Origin: Planctomycetaceae bacterium
GTDB taxonomy: Bacteria > Planctomycetota > Planctomycetia > Planctomycetales > Planctomycetaceae
Direction: 5' to 3'
NCBI GenBank assembly: GCA_009691905.1
Contig: SIAF01000006.1
Coordinates: 1-37,783, forward strand
DNA length: 37,783 bases
Part shown: piece after piece, positions 20,308 through 27,917 of the stretch
Numbering within the stretch: position 1 is the stretch's first letter
Layout: each line of letters starts with the position of its first letter
The notes under the pieces: model-generated
The model's input: the letters and a program-made list of their open reading frames with translations, nothing else
What the model was told of the DNA's origin: nothing
Databases searched by the model: none
Translations under genes and position numbers: made by a program

Positions 20308-20332
20308 GTCAGTTGAGCAGGCCAGGCTGTGG

Positions 20333-20492
20333 CTGACGGCAGTGCGGGGACAAGCGGTATTAGGCATGTTCCAGCACCGCCAGTTGCGGTTTGAGGTTCG
20401 CGGCGATGCTGAATTATGGCCGCATAAATTGCGACATCAGTGTCCGAAACCGTCTCGGTATGAACGGCGTTCGATGGGCGTCAGGCACAGCC
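20333..20492. repeat. 160-bp direct repeat, copy 2 (downstream of fumC)
   Basis: Same orientation as copy 1 at 18569-18728, about 94% identical. Here the left edge reads GGCTGTGGCTGACGGC and the right edge GCGTCAGGCACAGCCTGAC, so the inverted ends are longer (GGCTGTG..CTGACG versus CGTCAGGCACAGCC). Part of the right end is a palindrome, GTCAGGCACAGCCTGAC. Confidence 0.8.
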
Positions 20493-20580
20493 TGACCGAC
20501 TCGTCTACAACGCGGCGGGGGCGTATTCGTCTTTAACGGCCGACAGCCAGCGGCCTCTCTGAATACCGAGCCGAATGACT

Positions 20581-21834
20581 CTACCCCACGGGATCGACTG
20601 CGCAATCTTCCACGCGGCCTTCAACTCGCGGATTCGGCTGGCCCATCCGCCGCAACCAGCGAAAATGTGAACCTAATCCCGCGCTGAAAGTGCCATGTTC
20701 GGCATACCGCACGCCATATTCGCGGCACGTCGCTTCGACCACTTGCGAGATGGCCGGGTAATGGACGTGGCACACGCGCGGGAACAAATGATGTTCGATC
20801 TGAAAGTTGAGGCCCCCCAGGAACCAAGCGGCCGCCCGGCTCGACCGGGCGAAATCGACGGTGGTCTCGACCTGGTGAATGGCCCACGTGTTCTCGATGG
20901 TGCCGGTGTCCGCTCGCGGAAGGGGAAACTCAGCTTCTTCGACGCTATGCGCCAGTTGAAAGACAATGCTGAGCACCATTCCCAGGACGATTGCGGTCAC
21001 GGCATAAACTGCCAGCACCACCCCGATCGAATGGAACATCAGCGGAATTCCAAACAACAGCGTGAAAAATACCATCTTGCCGGCCACAAACACGAGCAGG
21101 TCGGATCTCGTCGGTCGCGGAAAGGCATGCTCGCCGAGCCGCCCTTCGGCCAGTTGACGAAAATCGTCAAAGAAATGCCACTTCATTGCCATCATGCCGT
21201 ACAGCGGCCAAAGGTAAATATGCTGCCAACGATGAAACGGCAAGCGCGGCTGGTGAGGCGACAATCGGCCCAGCAGCCCCAGTTCGATGTCGGTGTCGTG
21301 CCCGGTGATGTTGGCATAGGTGTGATGCAGCACGGCATGTTTCCAATGCCAGATGTACGAACTGCCCCCCAGGACGTCCAGCGATCTGGCCATCAGTCGA
21401 TTGATCCACGGTCGATTCGAATAGGCGTTGTGGCCGCCGTCATGCTGAACATTGAACCCGATCGCAGCCGCCGACAAACCCAGCAGCGCGGCCAGGGGCA
21501 AGGCCTGCCACCAAGCCTGGGCGACGAACACCAGCAAGCCGTACGCCGCAGCGAGGCAACTGAAGAGAATGGCCGTCTTGAGGTACATCGGCCAGCAATC
21601 GCGTTCATTGTGCCCGGAACTGACGAAGTAGTCGTCGACGCGGCGGCGAAGCTCGGCATAAAAGCCGCTGTCCCTGAGGAATGTCAGTTTCTTGTCAGGG
21701 GTGGCCGCGCGCTGGGGCAGGTTCGGGGCACAATCGATTACGGGTGACTCGAGCAGAATAGTACGGTCCTCATTCAATTTGGGATGGACTTCGGTTAAAG
21801 GATACAGTTTTTTCCAGGTTCCTGCCAAGGTCAT
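20581..21834 (-). CDS. Membrane fatty acid desaturase (acyl-CoA / acyl-lipid type)
   Basis: 417 aa. It introduces a double bond into membrane fatty acyl chains using a di-iron centre, at the cytoplasmic membrane. The three histidine boxes are complete: H131DGGH135, H166AVLHH171 and Q345IEHH349. The glutamine-type third box (QIEHH) is that of the front-end (delta-5/delta-6-like) and linoleoyl-CoA-like group; no cytochrome b5 domain is fused. Hydrophobic segments are around 85-128 and 245-293. The first ~50 residues are a non-conserved cytosolic tail. Divergent from the cold-shock gene across about 143 bp, which suggests shared temperature control (inference). Regiospecificity cannot be told from sequence alone. 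Confidence 0.9.
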   Translation of the reverse strand: MTLAGTWKKLYPLTEVHPKLNEDRTILLESPVIDCAPNLPQRAATPDKKLTFLRDSGFYAELRRRVDDYFVSSGHNERDCWPMYLKTAILFSCLAAAYGLLVFVAQAWWQALPLAALLGLSAAAIGFNVQHDGGHNAYSNRPWINRLMARSLDVLGGSSYIWHWKHAVLHHTYANITGHDTDIELGLLGRLSPHQPRLPFHRWQHIYLWPLYGMMAMKWHFFDDFRQLAEGRLGEHAFPRPTRSDLLVFVAGKMVFFTLLFGIPLMFHSIGVVLAVYAVTAIVLGMVLSIVFQLAHSVEEAEFPLPRADTGTIENTWAIHQVETTVDFARSSRAAAWFLGGLNFQIEHHLFPRVCHVHYPAISQVVEATCREYGVRYAEHGTFSAGLGSHFRWLRRMGQPNPRVEGRVEDCAVDPVG

Positions 21835-21977
21835 TCCCTCGGTTGCGATTCAACGAACTGCAACCGGCATTGCGATTCAGCAGCACACCGGGTAAGATTA
21901 TGTCAGGCGGAAGCTGTAGTTTGAATTGGTCAGGCTGTGCGACGCCGCCGAACTGCTTTTTTTGAGGAATGGGACTG
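21835..21977. promoter_or_regulatory. Divergent control region, desaturase / cold-shock gene
   Basis: 143 bp between the desaturase ATG (minus, 21834) and the chosen cold-shock ATG (21978). It holds an inverted repeat GGTTGC ... GCAACC (about 21840-21864), a direct repeat of TTGCGATTCA, and GGTCAGGCTGTGC near 21929, which matches an end of the 160-bp repeat element. No promoter hexamers were assigned with confidence. Both promoters must lie here. Confidence 0.45.
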
Positions 21978-22175
21978 ATGCCAGAGGGAACTATCAAATC
22001 GCTGACGGAAAAAGGTTTCGGGTTTATCGACACCGGAGCCGAGAAGGACATGTTTTTTCACATGTCGAACGTCGAAGGGGTGCGCTACGATGACCTGCGC
22101 GAAGGACAGCGCGTGTCATTCACCGCCGGGCAGGGGCCGAAAGGTCCGCGCGCCGAAAATGTCAAGCCCATCTGA
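21978..22175 (+). CDS. Cold-shock domain protein
   Basis: 65 aa, a single cold-shock domain that binds single-stranded RNA or DNA and acts as an RNA chaperone. RNP1-like KGFGFI and RNP2-like MFFHMS are present, in the order expected (GTIKSLTEKGFGFIDT, then DMFFHMSNVEG). Start at 21978 because GAGGA (21964-21968) is 9 bases upstream and MPEGTIKS is the usual family start; the ATG at 21969 touches the ribosome site and would add three residues. The RNP1 phenylalanines are kept. A strong hairpin follows the stop. Its divergent partner is the desaturase. Confidence 0.92.
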   Translation: MPEGTIKSLTEKGFGFIDTGAEKDMFFHMSNVEGVRYDDLREGQRVSFTAGQGPKGPRAENVKPI

Positions 22176-22197
22176 GGCTTGAAACCGTTCAACACGC

Positions 22198-22226
22198 AAA
22201 CAGCCGACGATTTTTGTCGGCTGTTT
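22198..22226. terminator. Bidirectional hairpin terminator after cold-shock gene
   Basis: Perfect 11-bp stem AAACAGCCGAC/GTCGGCTGTTT with the loop GATTTTT. It lies 22 bp after the cold-shock stop and 12 bp before the end of the convergent membrane-protein gene, so it can serve both strands. Confidence 0.75.
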
Positions 22227-22238
22227 GTCATTTACGGG

Positions 22239-22943
22239 TCAAAACGGGACCGGCAGCAGGAACGCATGGTGTTCGAACAGTACGCCTTTGCCGTGCGCGC
22301 CGATGAATTGCGTGAAGAACAACAGGAACACGTACAGGACCAGCAGCGGCACCAGCACCAGCCGCGACAGCCGGCGAATCGTCGTGGCGACAAATCCGTC
22401 GCCGATCTGCCGGCCGACGAATCGGTGGAATCGTCGCAGTTCGCGACGGGCGTTGAGCCGACCGAGCGCGTCTTCGCTTGGTTTGGTCGTCGAGTCGATG
22501 CTTGCCATGCCCTGATCGACTCGATGTGCCACCGCGCCCCGCTCTTGCCACTGCGTCACGAGCATCTCCGGCGACGGCGACGCATCGGTGACGCGAACCC
22601 GCGCCCGATGGTACGCCCAGCCGGTGATCACCTTGACGGGGTAGATACTGACGATAAAGACGATCGTGACCAGCCACATCGCGTCGGCAGGCGGCAGTGC
22701 GATTTTGAAGAGGTACATGGGCAGCGCCAAGGTCAGCGTGATCAACATGGTGATCAGCCACGAGAACGGGGCATTGCGGTACAGCTCACGAATCGTTCGC
22801 AACTCGAACATCGCGCCGAATCGATTCTCGGCAGCAAAGTGTGCCTGCAAAAACGGCAACCAACTGAAAACCAGCATCAGCAGCCCCCCCCCCGACCAGC
22901 GTCGCCAGAATCGGTAGCCCTTCGGTCTTGTTCGTCGCGGCAA
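22239..22943 (-). CDS. Polytopic membrane protein, C-terminal part (same gene after frameshift)
   Basis: The C-terminal half of the preceding gene in another frame. Genuine sequence starts near 22890 (LLMLVFSWLPFLQAHFAAENRFGAMFE); the first ~18 residues from the ATG at 22943 are an out-of-frame artefact. Hydrophobic segments: about 20-32, 60-77, 88-104 and 205-222. A charged cytosolic stretch (about 110-190) lies between the last two. It ends 12 bp before the shared hairpin. No own ribosome site was identified at 22943, which supports one frameshifted gene rather than two. No function can be assigned. Confidence 0.65.
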   Translation of the reverse strand: MPRRTRPKGYRFWRRWSGGGLLMLVFSWLPFLQAHFAAENRFGAMFELRTIRELYRNAPFSWLITMLITLTLALPMYLFKIALPPADAMWLVTIVFIVSIYPVKVITGWAYHRARVRVTDASPSPEMLVTQWQERGAVAHRVDQGMASIDSTTKPSEDALGRLNARRELRRFHRFVGRQIGDGFVATTIRRLSRLVLVPLLVLYVFLLFFTQFIGAHGKGVLFEHHAFLLPVPF

Positions 22944-23814
22944 AGAGTGCCGTGGGAACGATCAGCCAGATCATGGCTCCTGCGTAGCCCCGCAGTCCCA
23001 GCCAGAAGTGATGCTTCAGCTTCAATTCCGACACGAATTCATGCACTGCGGAATCGGCATGCGACCAGTAGTCGCCCTCGCGCCAGCGTGCGAACAGCCA
23101 GCGGATATTCCTGATCGGGCGAACGAAAGCGCCGAGACTGCCGCCGCGGGCCAGCGCCAGGCACAGGTGGACGGCGATCACGACCGCCAGTACGACGATC
23201 AGGCGATGCAGCCCAAGCTCCAGTCGTGAGCCCGGTTCGATGAGTCGCGCATCGGCAGCGGCATTCGCCAAAAATCGCAAGGGAATGACCCACAGCGTGA
23301 GCCCCAGAAAAATCGACCCCAGCCGCGGGGCCAGGCCGACGAGCGGAAAGGCGTCGCGCAGCCGACCCGATCGCGCAACCCGGCCTTCGACCTCAAGCAG
23401 ATAGCCCAGTGCCAGAAAGTTGACGATCGGAATCGCCGCAATCACAGCCAGCAGCAGAATCAGGCTGGCGATCCCGAATAATGAACGGAGCGACCAGCCG
23501 ATCAGGCTGAAGCAGCGCCGCAGAAGCCCCGGACGCGGCGCGGCGACGGCGATCTTGTTCGAGCGGCTCCCTTCCTGGGAGAGGGCGGCCAGGCGATTGT
23601 CATCTTCTATCACTGCCGACGTTGGTTTCACGAGTCGCCGTCCGGCCGAGGCCTCGTGCGGCGTTTCCGTCTCGAAGAACTCGGTAATTTCGAGTGCGTC
23701 GTCGTCGCGCGGCAACTCAAAAGGGGCGATCCCGTGATCGATGGCCGGCCTGGTCGCAGGCCCTACCTGCGATCGACTCTCGGGTTCAGGACGAAAACTG
23801 GAATCTGGAGGCAT
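22786..23814 (-). CDS. Polytopic membrane protein, N-terminal part (frame lost at C10 tract)
   Basis: N-terminal portion of a membrane protein of unresolved family. The first ~110 residues are polar and cytosolic; hydrophobic segments follow at about 112-140 (IASLILLLAVIAAIPIVNFLALGYLL), 164-180, 205-222 and 275-300. Conserved-looking landmarks are EVEGRVARSGRLRDAFP and SELKLKHHFWLGLRGYAG. True coding ends at the G10 run (coding strand) at 22884-22893; the ~33 residues after it are out of frame. Removing one G joins ATLVGGG to LLMLVFSWLPF, giving a single protein of about 524 aa together with the downstream segment. Divergent from the DUF1549 gene. Confidence 0.75.
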   Translation of the reverse strand: MPPDSSFRPEPESRSQVGPATRPAIDHGIAPFELPRDDDALEITEFFETETPHEASAGRRLVKPTSAVIEDDNRLAALSQEGSRSNKIAVAAPRPGLLRRCFSLIGWSLRSLFGIASLILLLAVIAAIPIVNFLALGYLLEVEGRVARSGRLRDAFPLVGLAPRLGSIFLGLTLWVIPLRFLANAAADARLIEPGSRLELGLHRLIVVLAVVIAVHLCLALARGGSLGAFVRPIRNIRWLFARWREGDYWSHADSAVHEFVSELKLKHHFWLGLRGYAGAMIWLIVPTALFAATNKTEGLPILATLVGGGAADAGFQLVAVFAGTLCCRESIRRDVRVANDS

Positions 23815-23895
23815 GAGTAAGCTCTGTCATCATTACCCGGTCGAGCCCGCCTCTGTTTCGAGATAATCGTGAAACAGTGTTAAGCAAATCCGGGT

Positions 23896-23901
23896 ATAAT
23901 C
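23896..23901 (+). promoter_or_regulatory. Possible -10 box for the DUF1549 operon
   Basis: A perfect TATAAT, 68 bp before the DUF1549 start codon, in an AT-richer patch of the divergent intergenic region 23815-23968. No good TTGACA partner at 16-18 bp was seen, so it is a candidate only. Confidence 0.35.
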
Positions 23902-23968
23902 GAATAGAAGCCTGCGACGTGTGATGCGTTCTTCGGCCCGCCAAGGAAGATATTGATAGGGAAACCGT

Positions 23969-25639
23969 ATGTCCCGCTTGCGTCATCTGTCGAAGTTGCT
24001 GCCGCTGCTGGTGGTTTTAGGGGTCGTCGCGTTGGTCTCTTGGGCGGCCCGCAGTCCGCTGCCGGCTGCCGGGACGATTTCGGAGGTGGGGACCGAACCC
24101 GAGGACCTGGCTCAACCGGTCCAGCGGATCAATGCGGCATTCGAGCGGCGGTGGCGCGATGCCGCGATCGAGCCTGCGCAGCCGGCACCCGATTTACAGG
24201 TGCTGCGGCGATTGACGCTGGCGCTGTTGGGCACGATTCCGTCGCTCGAAGAGATCCGCCAATTCGAAGCCGACACGCGCCCCGACCGCCTCGAGCATTG
24301 GACGCGTCGACTGTTGGCCGACAAACGTTTCGCCGTCTATTTCGCCGAGAGGCTGGCTCGCAGCTACGTTGGCAAAGAAGAGGGGCAGTTCGTGATTTTT
24401 CGGCGCGACCGATTCAGCAATTGGCTGGGCGAGCAGATTCAACAGAACACGCCCTACGACAAGATCGTGGGCACGATGGTTTCGTCGACGGGTTTGTGGA
24501 CGGGAAACCCGGCGACGAATTTCGTGACGGCAGCGGTCAATGACGACGGCATCGACGAGAACAAGTTGACCGGCAAGACGGTTCGGGCGTTTCTGGGACA
24601 ACGCATCGACTGCGCCCAGTGCCACAATCACCCCTTCGCCGACTGGAAGCAGGATCAGTTCGAAGGACTGGCCGCGTTTTACGGTCAGGTGCAAACCAGC
24701 CTCGTCGGCATCGAAGACAAAACAACGCGCGACGGCAAACCGGTCGATTACTCAGTCGAAGACCGCCAGACGAAAGAGCAGCGGATCGTCCCTGAGGGGG
24801 TCCCGTTCCACCCGGAATGGCTGCCCGGTGAAGGGACTCGTCGCGAGCGGCTCGCGTTGTGGTTGACGCATCCCCAGAATCGGCGTTTCGAGCGGGCCAT
24901 CGCCAACCGGGTCTGGGCGCTGCTCTTCGGTCGTGCGCTGCACGAGCCGGTCGACGACATTCCCGATCCCGACGATCCCAACGATCCCTGGGGCGAAGTG
25001 CTCAATTCCCTCGGGGCCGATTTTCGCGAGCATGGCTGCGACCTGCGGCGACTGATTCAGGTGATCGCGGCGTTGAAACCGTTTCGAGTCGGGTCGGAGT
25101 GGGGGGGTGAATCCGACCAGGCCTCGTTCGGTGAAGAGTTTTCGGCACTCAAGCGGGCCGAGGGCGAATGGGCGGTCTTTCCGCTGATTCGCCTGCGTCC
25201 CGAGCAGGTGATCGGCTCGATCCGACAGAGCGCCTCGATCCAGACGGCCGACGGCGACTCGCATTGGCTGTTCCGCGCGATTCGTCTGGTGCAGGAGGGC
25301 GATTTCGTCCGCGAGTACGGCGACCTGGGAGAAAATGAACTTCAGGATCGCGGGGGAACAATTCCGCAGAGATTGCTGATGATGAACGGCGAGCGGTCGG
25401 GCGAGGCGACGAAGGTCGGCCAGCTTAATGCTGCGGGTCGGATCGCCGTGCAGGCGTCAACCGATGAGAAATGCGTCGAGACGGCGTACCTGGTGTGCCT
25501 GTCGCGGCTGCCGACTCCAGAAGAATTGCAGCACTTTGTCGAACGGATGCAGAACAAACACGGCGATGACCGGAAGCAGGCGGTCGAAGACATGATTTGG
25601 ACTTTGTATAACGCGACGGAATTCTCATGGAACCACTAA
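23969..25639 (+). CDS. DUF1549/DUF1553 domain protein with CxxCH motif
   Basis: 556 aa. Planctomycete-type DUF1549 (about 45-235) followed by DUF1553 (about 285-545). The N-terminal hydrophobic stretch (9-26, LLPLLVVLGVVALVSWAA) is a signal peptide or membrane anchor. DUF1549 landmarks RRLTLALLGTIPS, FAERLAR and QNTPYDKIV are seen; C215AQCH219 is a heme-c-like motif within FLGQRIDCAQCHNHPF. DUF1553 landmarks: NRRFERAIANRVWALLFGRALHEPVDD and GGTIPQRLLMMNG. Paired DUF1549/DUF1501 genes are very common in planctomycetes; the biochemical role is unknown. AGGGA lies 6 bases before the ATG. It overlaps the DUF1501 gene by 13 bp, so translation is probably coupled. Confidence 0.9.
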   Translation: MSRLRHLSKLLPLLVVLGVVALVSWAARSPLPAAGTISEVGTEPEDLAQPVQRINAAFERRWRDAAIEPAQPAPDLQVLRRLTLALLGTIPSLEEIRQFEADTRPDRLEHWTRRLLADKRFAVYFAERLARSYVGKEEGQFVIFRRDRFSNWLGEQIQQNTPYDKIVGTMVSSTGLWTGNPATNFVTAAVNDDGIDENKLTGKTVRAFLGQRIDCAQCHNHPFADWKQDQFEGLAAFYGQVQTSLVGIEDKTTRDGKPVDYSVEDRQTKEQRIVPEGVPFHPEWLPGEGTRRERLALWLTHPQNRRFERAIANRVWALLFGRALHEPVDDIPDPDDPNDPWGEVLNSLGADFREHGCDLRRLIQVIAALKPFRVGSEWGGESDQASFGEEFSALKRAEGEWAVFPLIRLRPEQVIGSIRQSASIQTADGDSHWLFRAIRLVQEGDFVREYGDLGENELQDRGGTIPQRLLMMNGERSGEATKVGQLNAAGRIAVQASTDEKCVETAYLVCLSRLPTPEELQHFVERMQNKHGDDRKQAVEDMIWTLYNATEFSWNH

Positions 25640-26958
25640 ACGTGCGCGCTGATTTGGGAAGGCTTGATCGGGGATTGAAGGGACCAGGTTTCGATGCGGC
25701 TAAGCCGCGAGCGGCTCTGACGCGGCGCGACGCCTTGAAGTTGGCCGCCGGCCTGGGCTTGTCGTTTGCGTTGCCGGGACTCGAACTGCGTGCAGCCCAG
25801 TCACGCGGTGACGAGCGGCCCAAATCACTGATTACGCTGTGGATGGGGGGCGGCCCCAGCCAGCTCGAATCGTGGGATCCACATCCGGGGACGGCAATTG
25901 GCGGCCCCTGCACGGCCCTGCCGACCATGATCCCCAAGTTGGAGATTGCCGATCTTTACCCGCGCATGGCCGAGCAGATACATGAGCTGAATGTGATTCG
26001 CTCGATGGTCTCCAAAGAAGGAGACCACGAACGGGGAACGTATCTGCTCAAGACCGGTTATCGGCCCGATCCGACGTTGATTCATCCCTCGCTCGGCGCG
26101 ATCCTCGCCCATCAGCTCCCGGCGGCCGGCGTCGAAATCCCGAGGCACATTTCCATTCTGCAAGCGCAGTGGCCCTCTCGCGGCGGATTCCTGGGAGACG
26201 ACTACGACGCCTTCAAGATCTACGATCCGCGAGCGAACTTGCAAAATATGGTCAGGCGCGTCGAGAAAGACCGGCAAACTCGACGACTGCAAAGCCTGGA
26301 TGTCGTCGAACAATCGTTCCGCAAGCGGCGTCGGCTCCAGGCGGAAGGCACGCTCCACCAGGACACGATTCAGCGGGCTTTGACGATGATGACCTCTGAG
26401 CAGTTGCGCGCCTTCAAGATCGACGACGAACCGGCAGCGAATCGCGCCGCCTACGGCGACACGTCGTTCGGCGTCGGCTGTCTCGTCGCCCGGCGACTGG
26501 TCGAAGTCGGTGTTCGAGCCATCGAGGTCAACCTGGAGGGGTTCGACACGCACGCAAAAAACTACGAGGGGCAAAAGACGAATGCGGCGATTCTCGATCC
26601 CGCCTTCGCCGCCCTGATTCAGGACCTGAAAGCGCGCGACCTTCTGGAGAGTACCGTCGTGTTGTGCATCGGTGAATTCGGCCGCACGCCGAAAATCAAC
26701 CCGCTGGGGGGCCGCGACCACTGGCCCACTGGTTTCTCGTGCGTAGTCGGGGGGGGCGGTTTTCACAAGGGATTGTTGATCGGCGAAACCGATCATACCG
26801 GAACTAAAACCAATCCCGACGACCCGATCGAGGTTCATGACCTGTATGCAACGATATTGCACACACTCGGCGTCGATTACGCCAGGGAACTGAACACTCC
26901 CATCGGCAGGCCGATGGCGCTGTGCAAAGGGCAGCCGATCGATCGGTTGCTGGTGTGA
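25627..26958 (+). CDS. DUF1501 domain protein with Tat-like signal
   Basis: 443 aa, alkaline-phosphatase-superfamily-like DUF1501. A twin-arginine-like signal is set back from the start: LTRRDALKLAAGLGLSFALPG, with Arg33-Arg34. Domain landmarks: SLITLWMGGGPSQLESWDPH, MVSKEGDHERGTYLLKTGYR, EGFDTHAKN, GEFGRTPKIN at 349-358 and GRDHWPTGF. The Asp/His-rich motifs resemble a metal-binding sulfatase or phosphatase centre, but no substrate is known. It starts within the end of the DUF1549 gene (ATGGAACCACTAA), and the two likely act together in the periplasm. Confidence 0.92.
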   Translation: MEPLNVRADLGRLDRGLKGPGFDAAKPRAALTRRDALKLAAGLGLSFALPGLELRAAQSRGDERPKSLITLWMGGGPSQLESWDPHPGTAIGGPCTALPTMIPKLEIADLYPRMAEQIHELNVIRSMVSKEGDHERGTYLLKTGYRPDPTLIHPSLGAILAHQLPAAGVEIPRHISILQAQWPSRGGFLGDDYDAFKIYDPRANLQNMVRRVEKDRQTRRLQSLDVVEQSFRKRRRLQAEGTLHQDTIQRALTMMTSEQLRAFKIDDEPAANRAAYGDTSFGVGCLVARRLVEVGVRAIEVNLEGFDTHAKNYEGQKTNAAILDPAFAALIQDLKARDLLESTVVLCIGEFGRTPKINPLGGRDHWPTGFSCVVGGGGFHKGLLIGETDHTGTKTNPDDPIEVHDLYATILHTLGVDYARELNTPIGRPMALCKGQPIDRLLV

Positions 26959-26984
26959 TCGGCGGTTCATAGAATGCCGTCCTC

Positions 26985-27890
26985 ATGAGTCAGTCGACGG
27001 GTTCTGCCGCCTCTTTATTCGAAACGATCGCCATTGTCGGAGTGGGCCTGATCGGCGGTTCGCTGGCGGCTGCCATCAAGCGTCGTAAGCTGGCGCGCCA
27101 GGTCATCGGTGTGGGGCGGGACCGGTCGCGGTTGGACGAGGCTCGAGTGCGGGGCCTGATTGACGAATCGGAAACCGATGTCACGGTCGCGGCTGCACGG
27201 GCCGACTTGATCGTGTTCTGCACGCCCGTCGACCGCATCGCCGCCGGAGTCCGCGAAGCGGCACCGCACTGCCGATCGGGTACGATCGTGACCGATGTCG
27301 GCAGCGTCAAGGGGCCGATTTGCGACGAATTGGCGACCGGGATGCACGGTGCTGGTTTTCCCAGTGGCGTCGAATTCGTCGGCTCGCATCCACTGGCCGG
27401 TTCTGAGAAGCAGGGGTTCGAATTCGCCGATGCGGAACTCTTCGTCTGGAGGGTTTGCGTTCTGACTCCACAAGAAGGTACTTCGCAGCCCACGCTCGAG
27501 CGACTGCGGAAATTCTGGGAAGCTGTGGGTTCGACGATCGTCGAGATGTCGCCGGACGCGCACGACAAAGCCGTCGCCGAGACGAGTCATCTGCCCCACG
27601 TCGTGGCCGCCGCGCTGGCGTCAACGCTCCAGCACCAAAACGCCATGCTGGCCGCCAGCGGCTTTCGCGATACGACGCGAGTGGCCGGGGGCGACCCTGA
27701 TTTATGGACGGCGATCCTCTTGGCGAACGCCGAGTCGATCGTCGCCAGTTCTGAAAAATTCAGCGAATCGCTGCGCGCCCTTCAACAGGCGTTGCGGAGT
27801 CGCGACGCGGTTCAGGTCAAGGCGCTGTTGACCGCGGCGAAGCAGCAGCGCGAATTGATCGCCGTCGATAGCGGGCCGTCAAATCAATAG
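26985..27890 (+). CDS. tyrA: Prephenate dehydrogenase
   Basis: 301 aa. Oxidative decarboxylation of prephenate to 4-hydroxyphenylpyruvate in tyrosine synthesis, cytoplasmic, NAD(P)-dependent. The nucleotide-binding GVGLIGGS is at about 19-26, followed by the substrate-domain motifs FCTPVDRI, VTDVGSVKG, FVGSHPLAGSEKQGFE and ETSHLPHVVAAAL, with the catalytic histidine of the HPLAG region present. Length fits a monofunctional enzyme without an ACT or chorismate mutase domain. The gene is 26 bp after the DUF1501 gene, with no clear ribosome site, and 27 bp before purL. Arogenate specificity cannot be excluded. Confidence 0.9.
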   Translation: MSQSTGSAASLFETIAIVGVGLIGGSLAAAIKRRKLARQVIGVGRDRSRLDEARVRGLIDESETDVTVAAARADLIVFCTPVDRIAAGVREAAPHCRSGTIVTDVGSVKGPICDELATGMHGAGFPSGVEFVGSHPLAGSEKQGFEFADAELFVWRVCVLTPQEGTSQPTLERLRKFWEAVGSTIVEMSPDAHDKAVAETSHLPHVVAAALASTLQHQNAMLAASGFRDTTRVAGGDPDLWTAILLANAESIVASSEKFSESLRALQQALRSRDAVQVKALLTAAKQQRELIAVDSGPSNQ

Positions 27891-27917
27891 ATCGTAGAGA
27901 GAGGTTCAGGGACCGAG

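Noticed and set aside
22228-22761. Minus-strand 177-codon and plus-strand 311-codon (22179-23114) frames over the membrane-protein gene
   Set aside because: They are polar, arginine/histidine-rich shadows; only the membrane-protein frames show transmembrane pattern.
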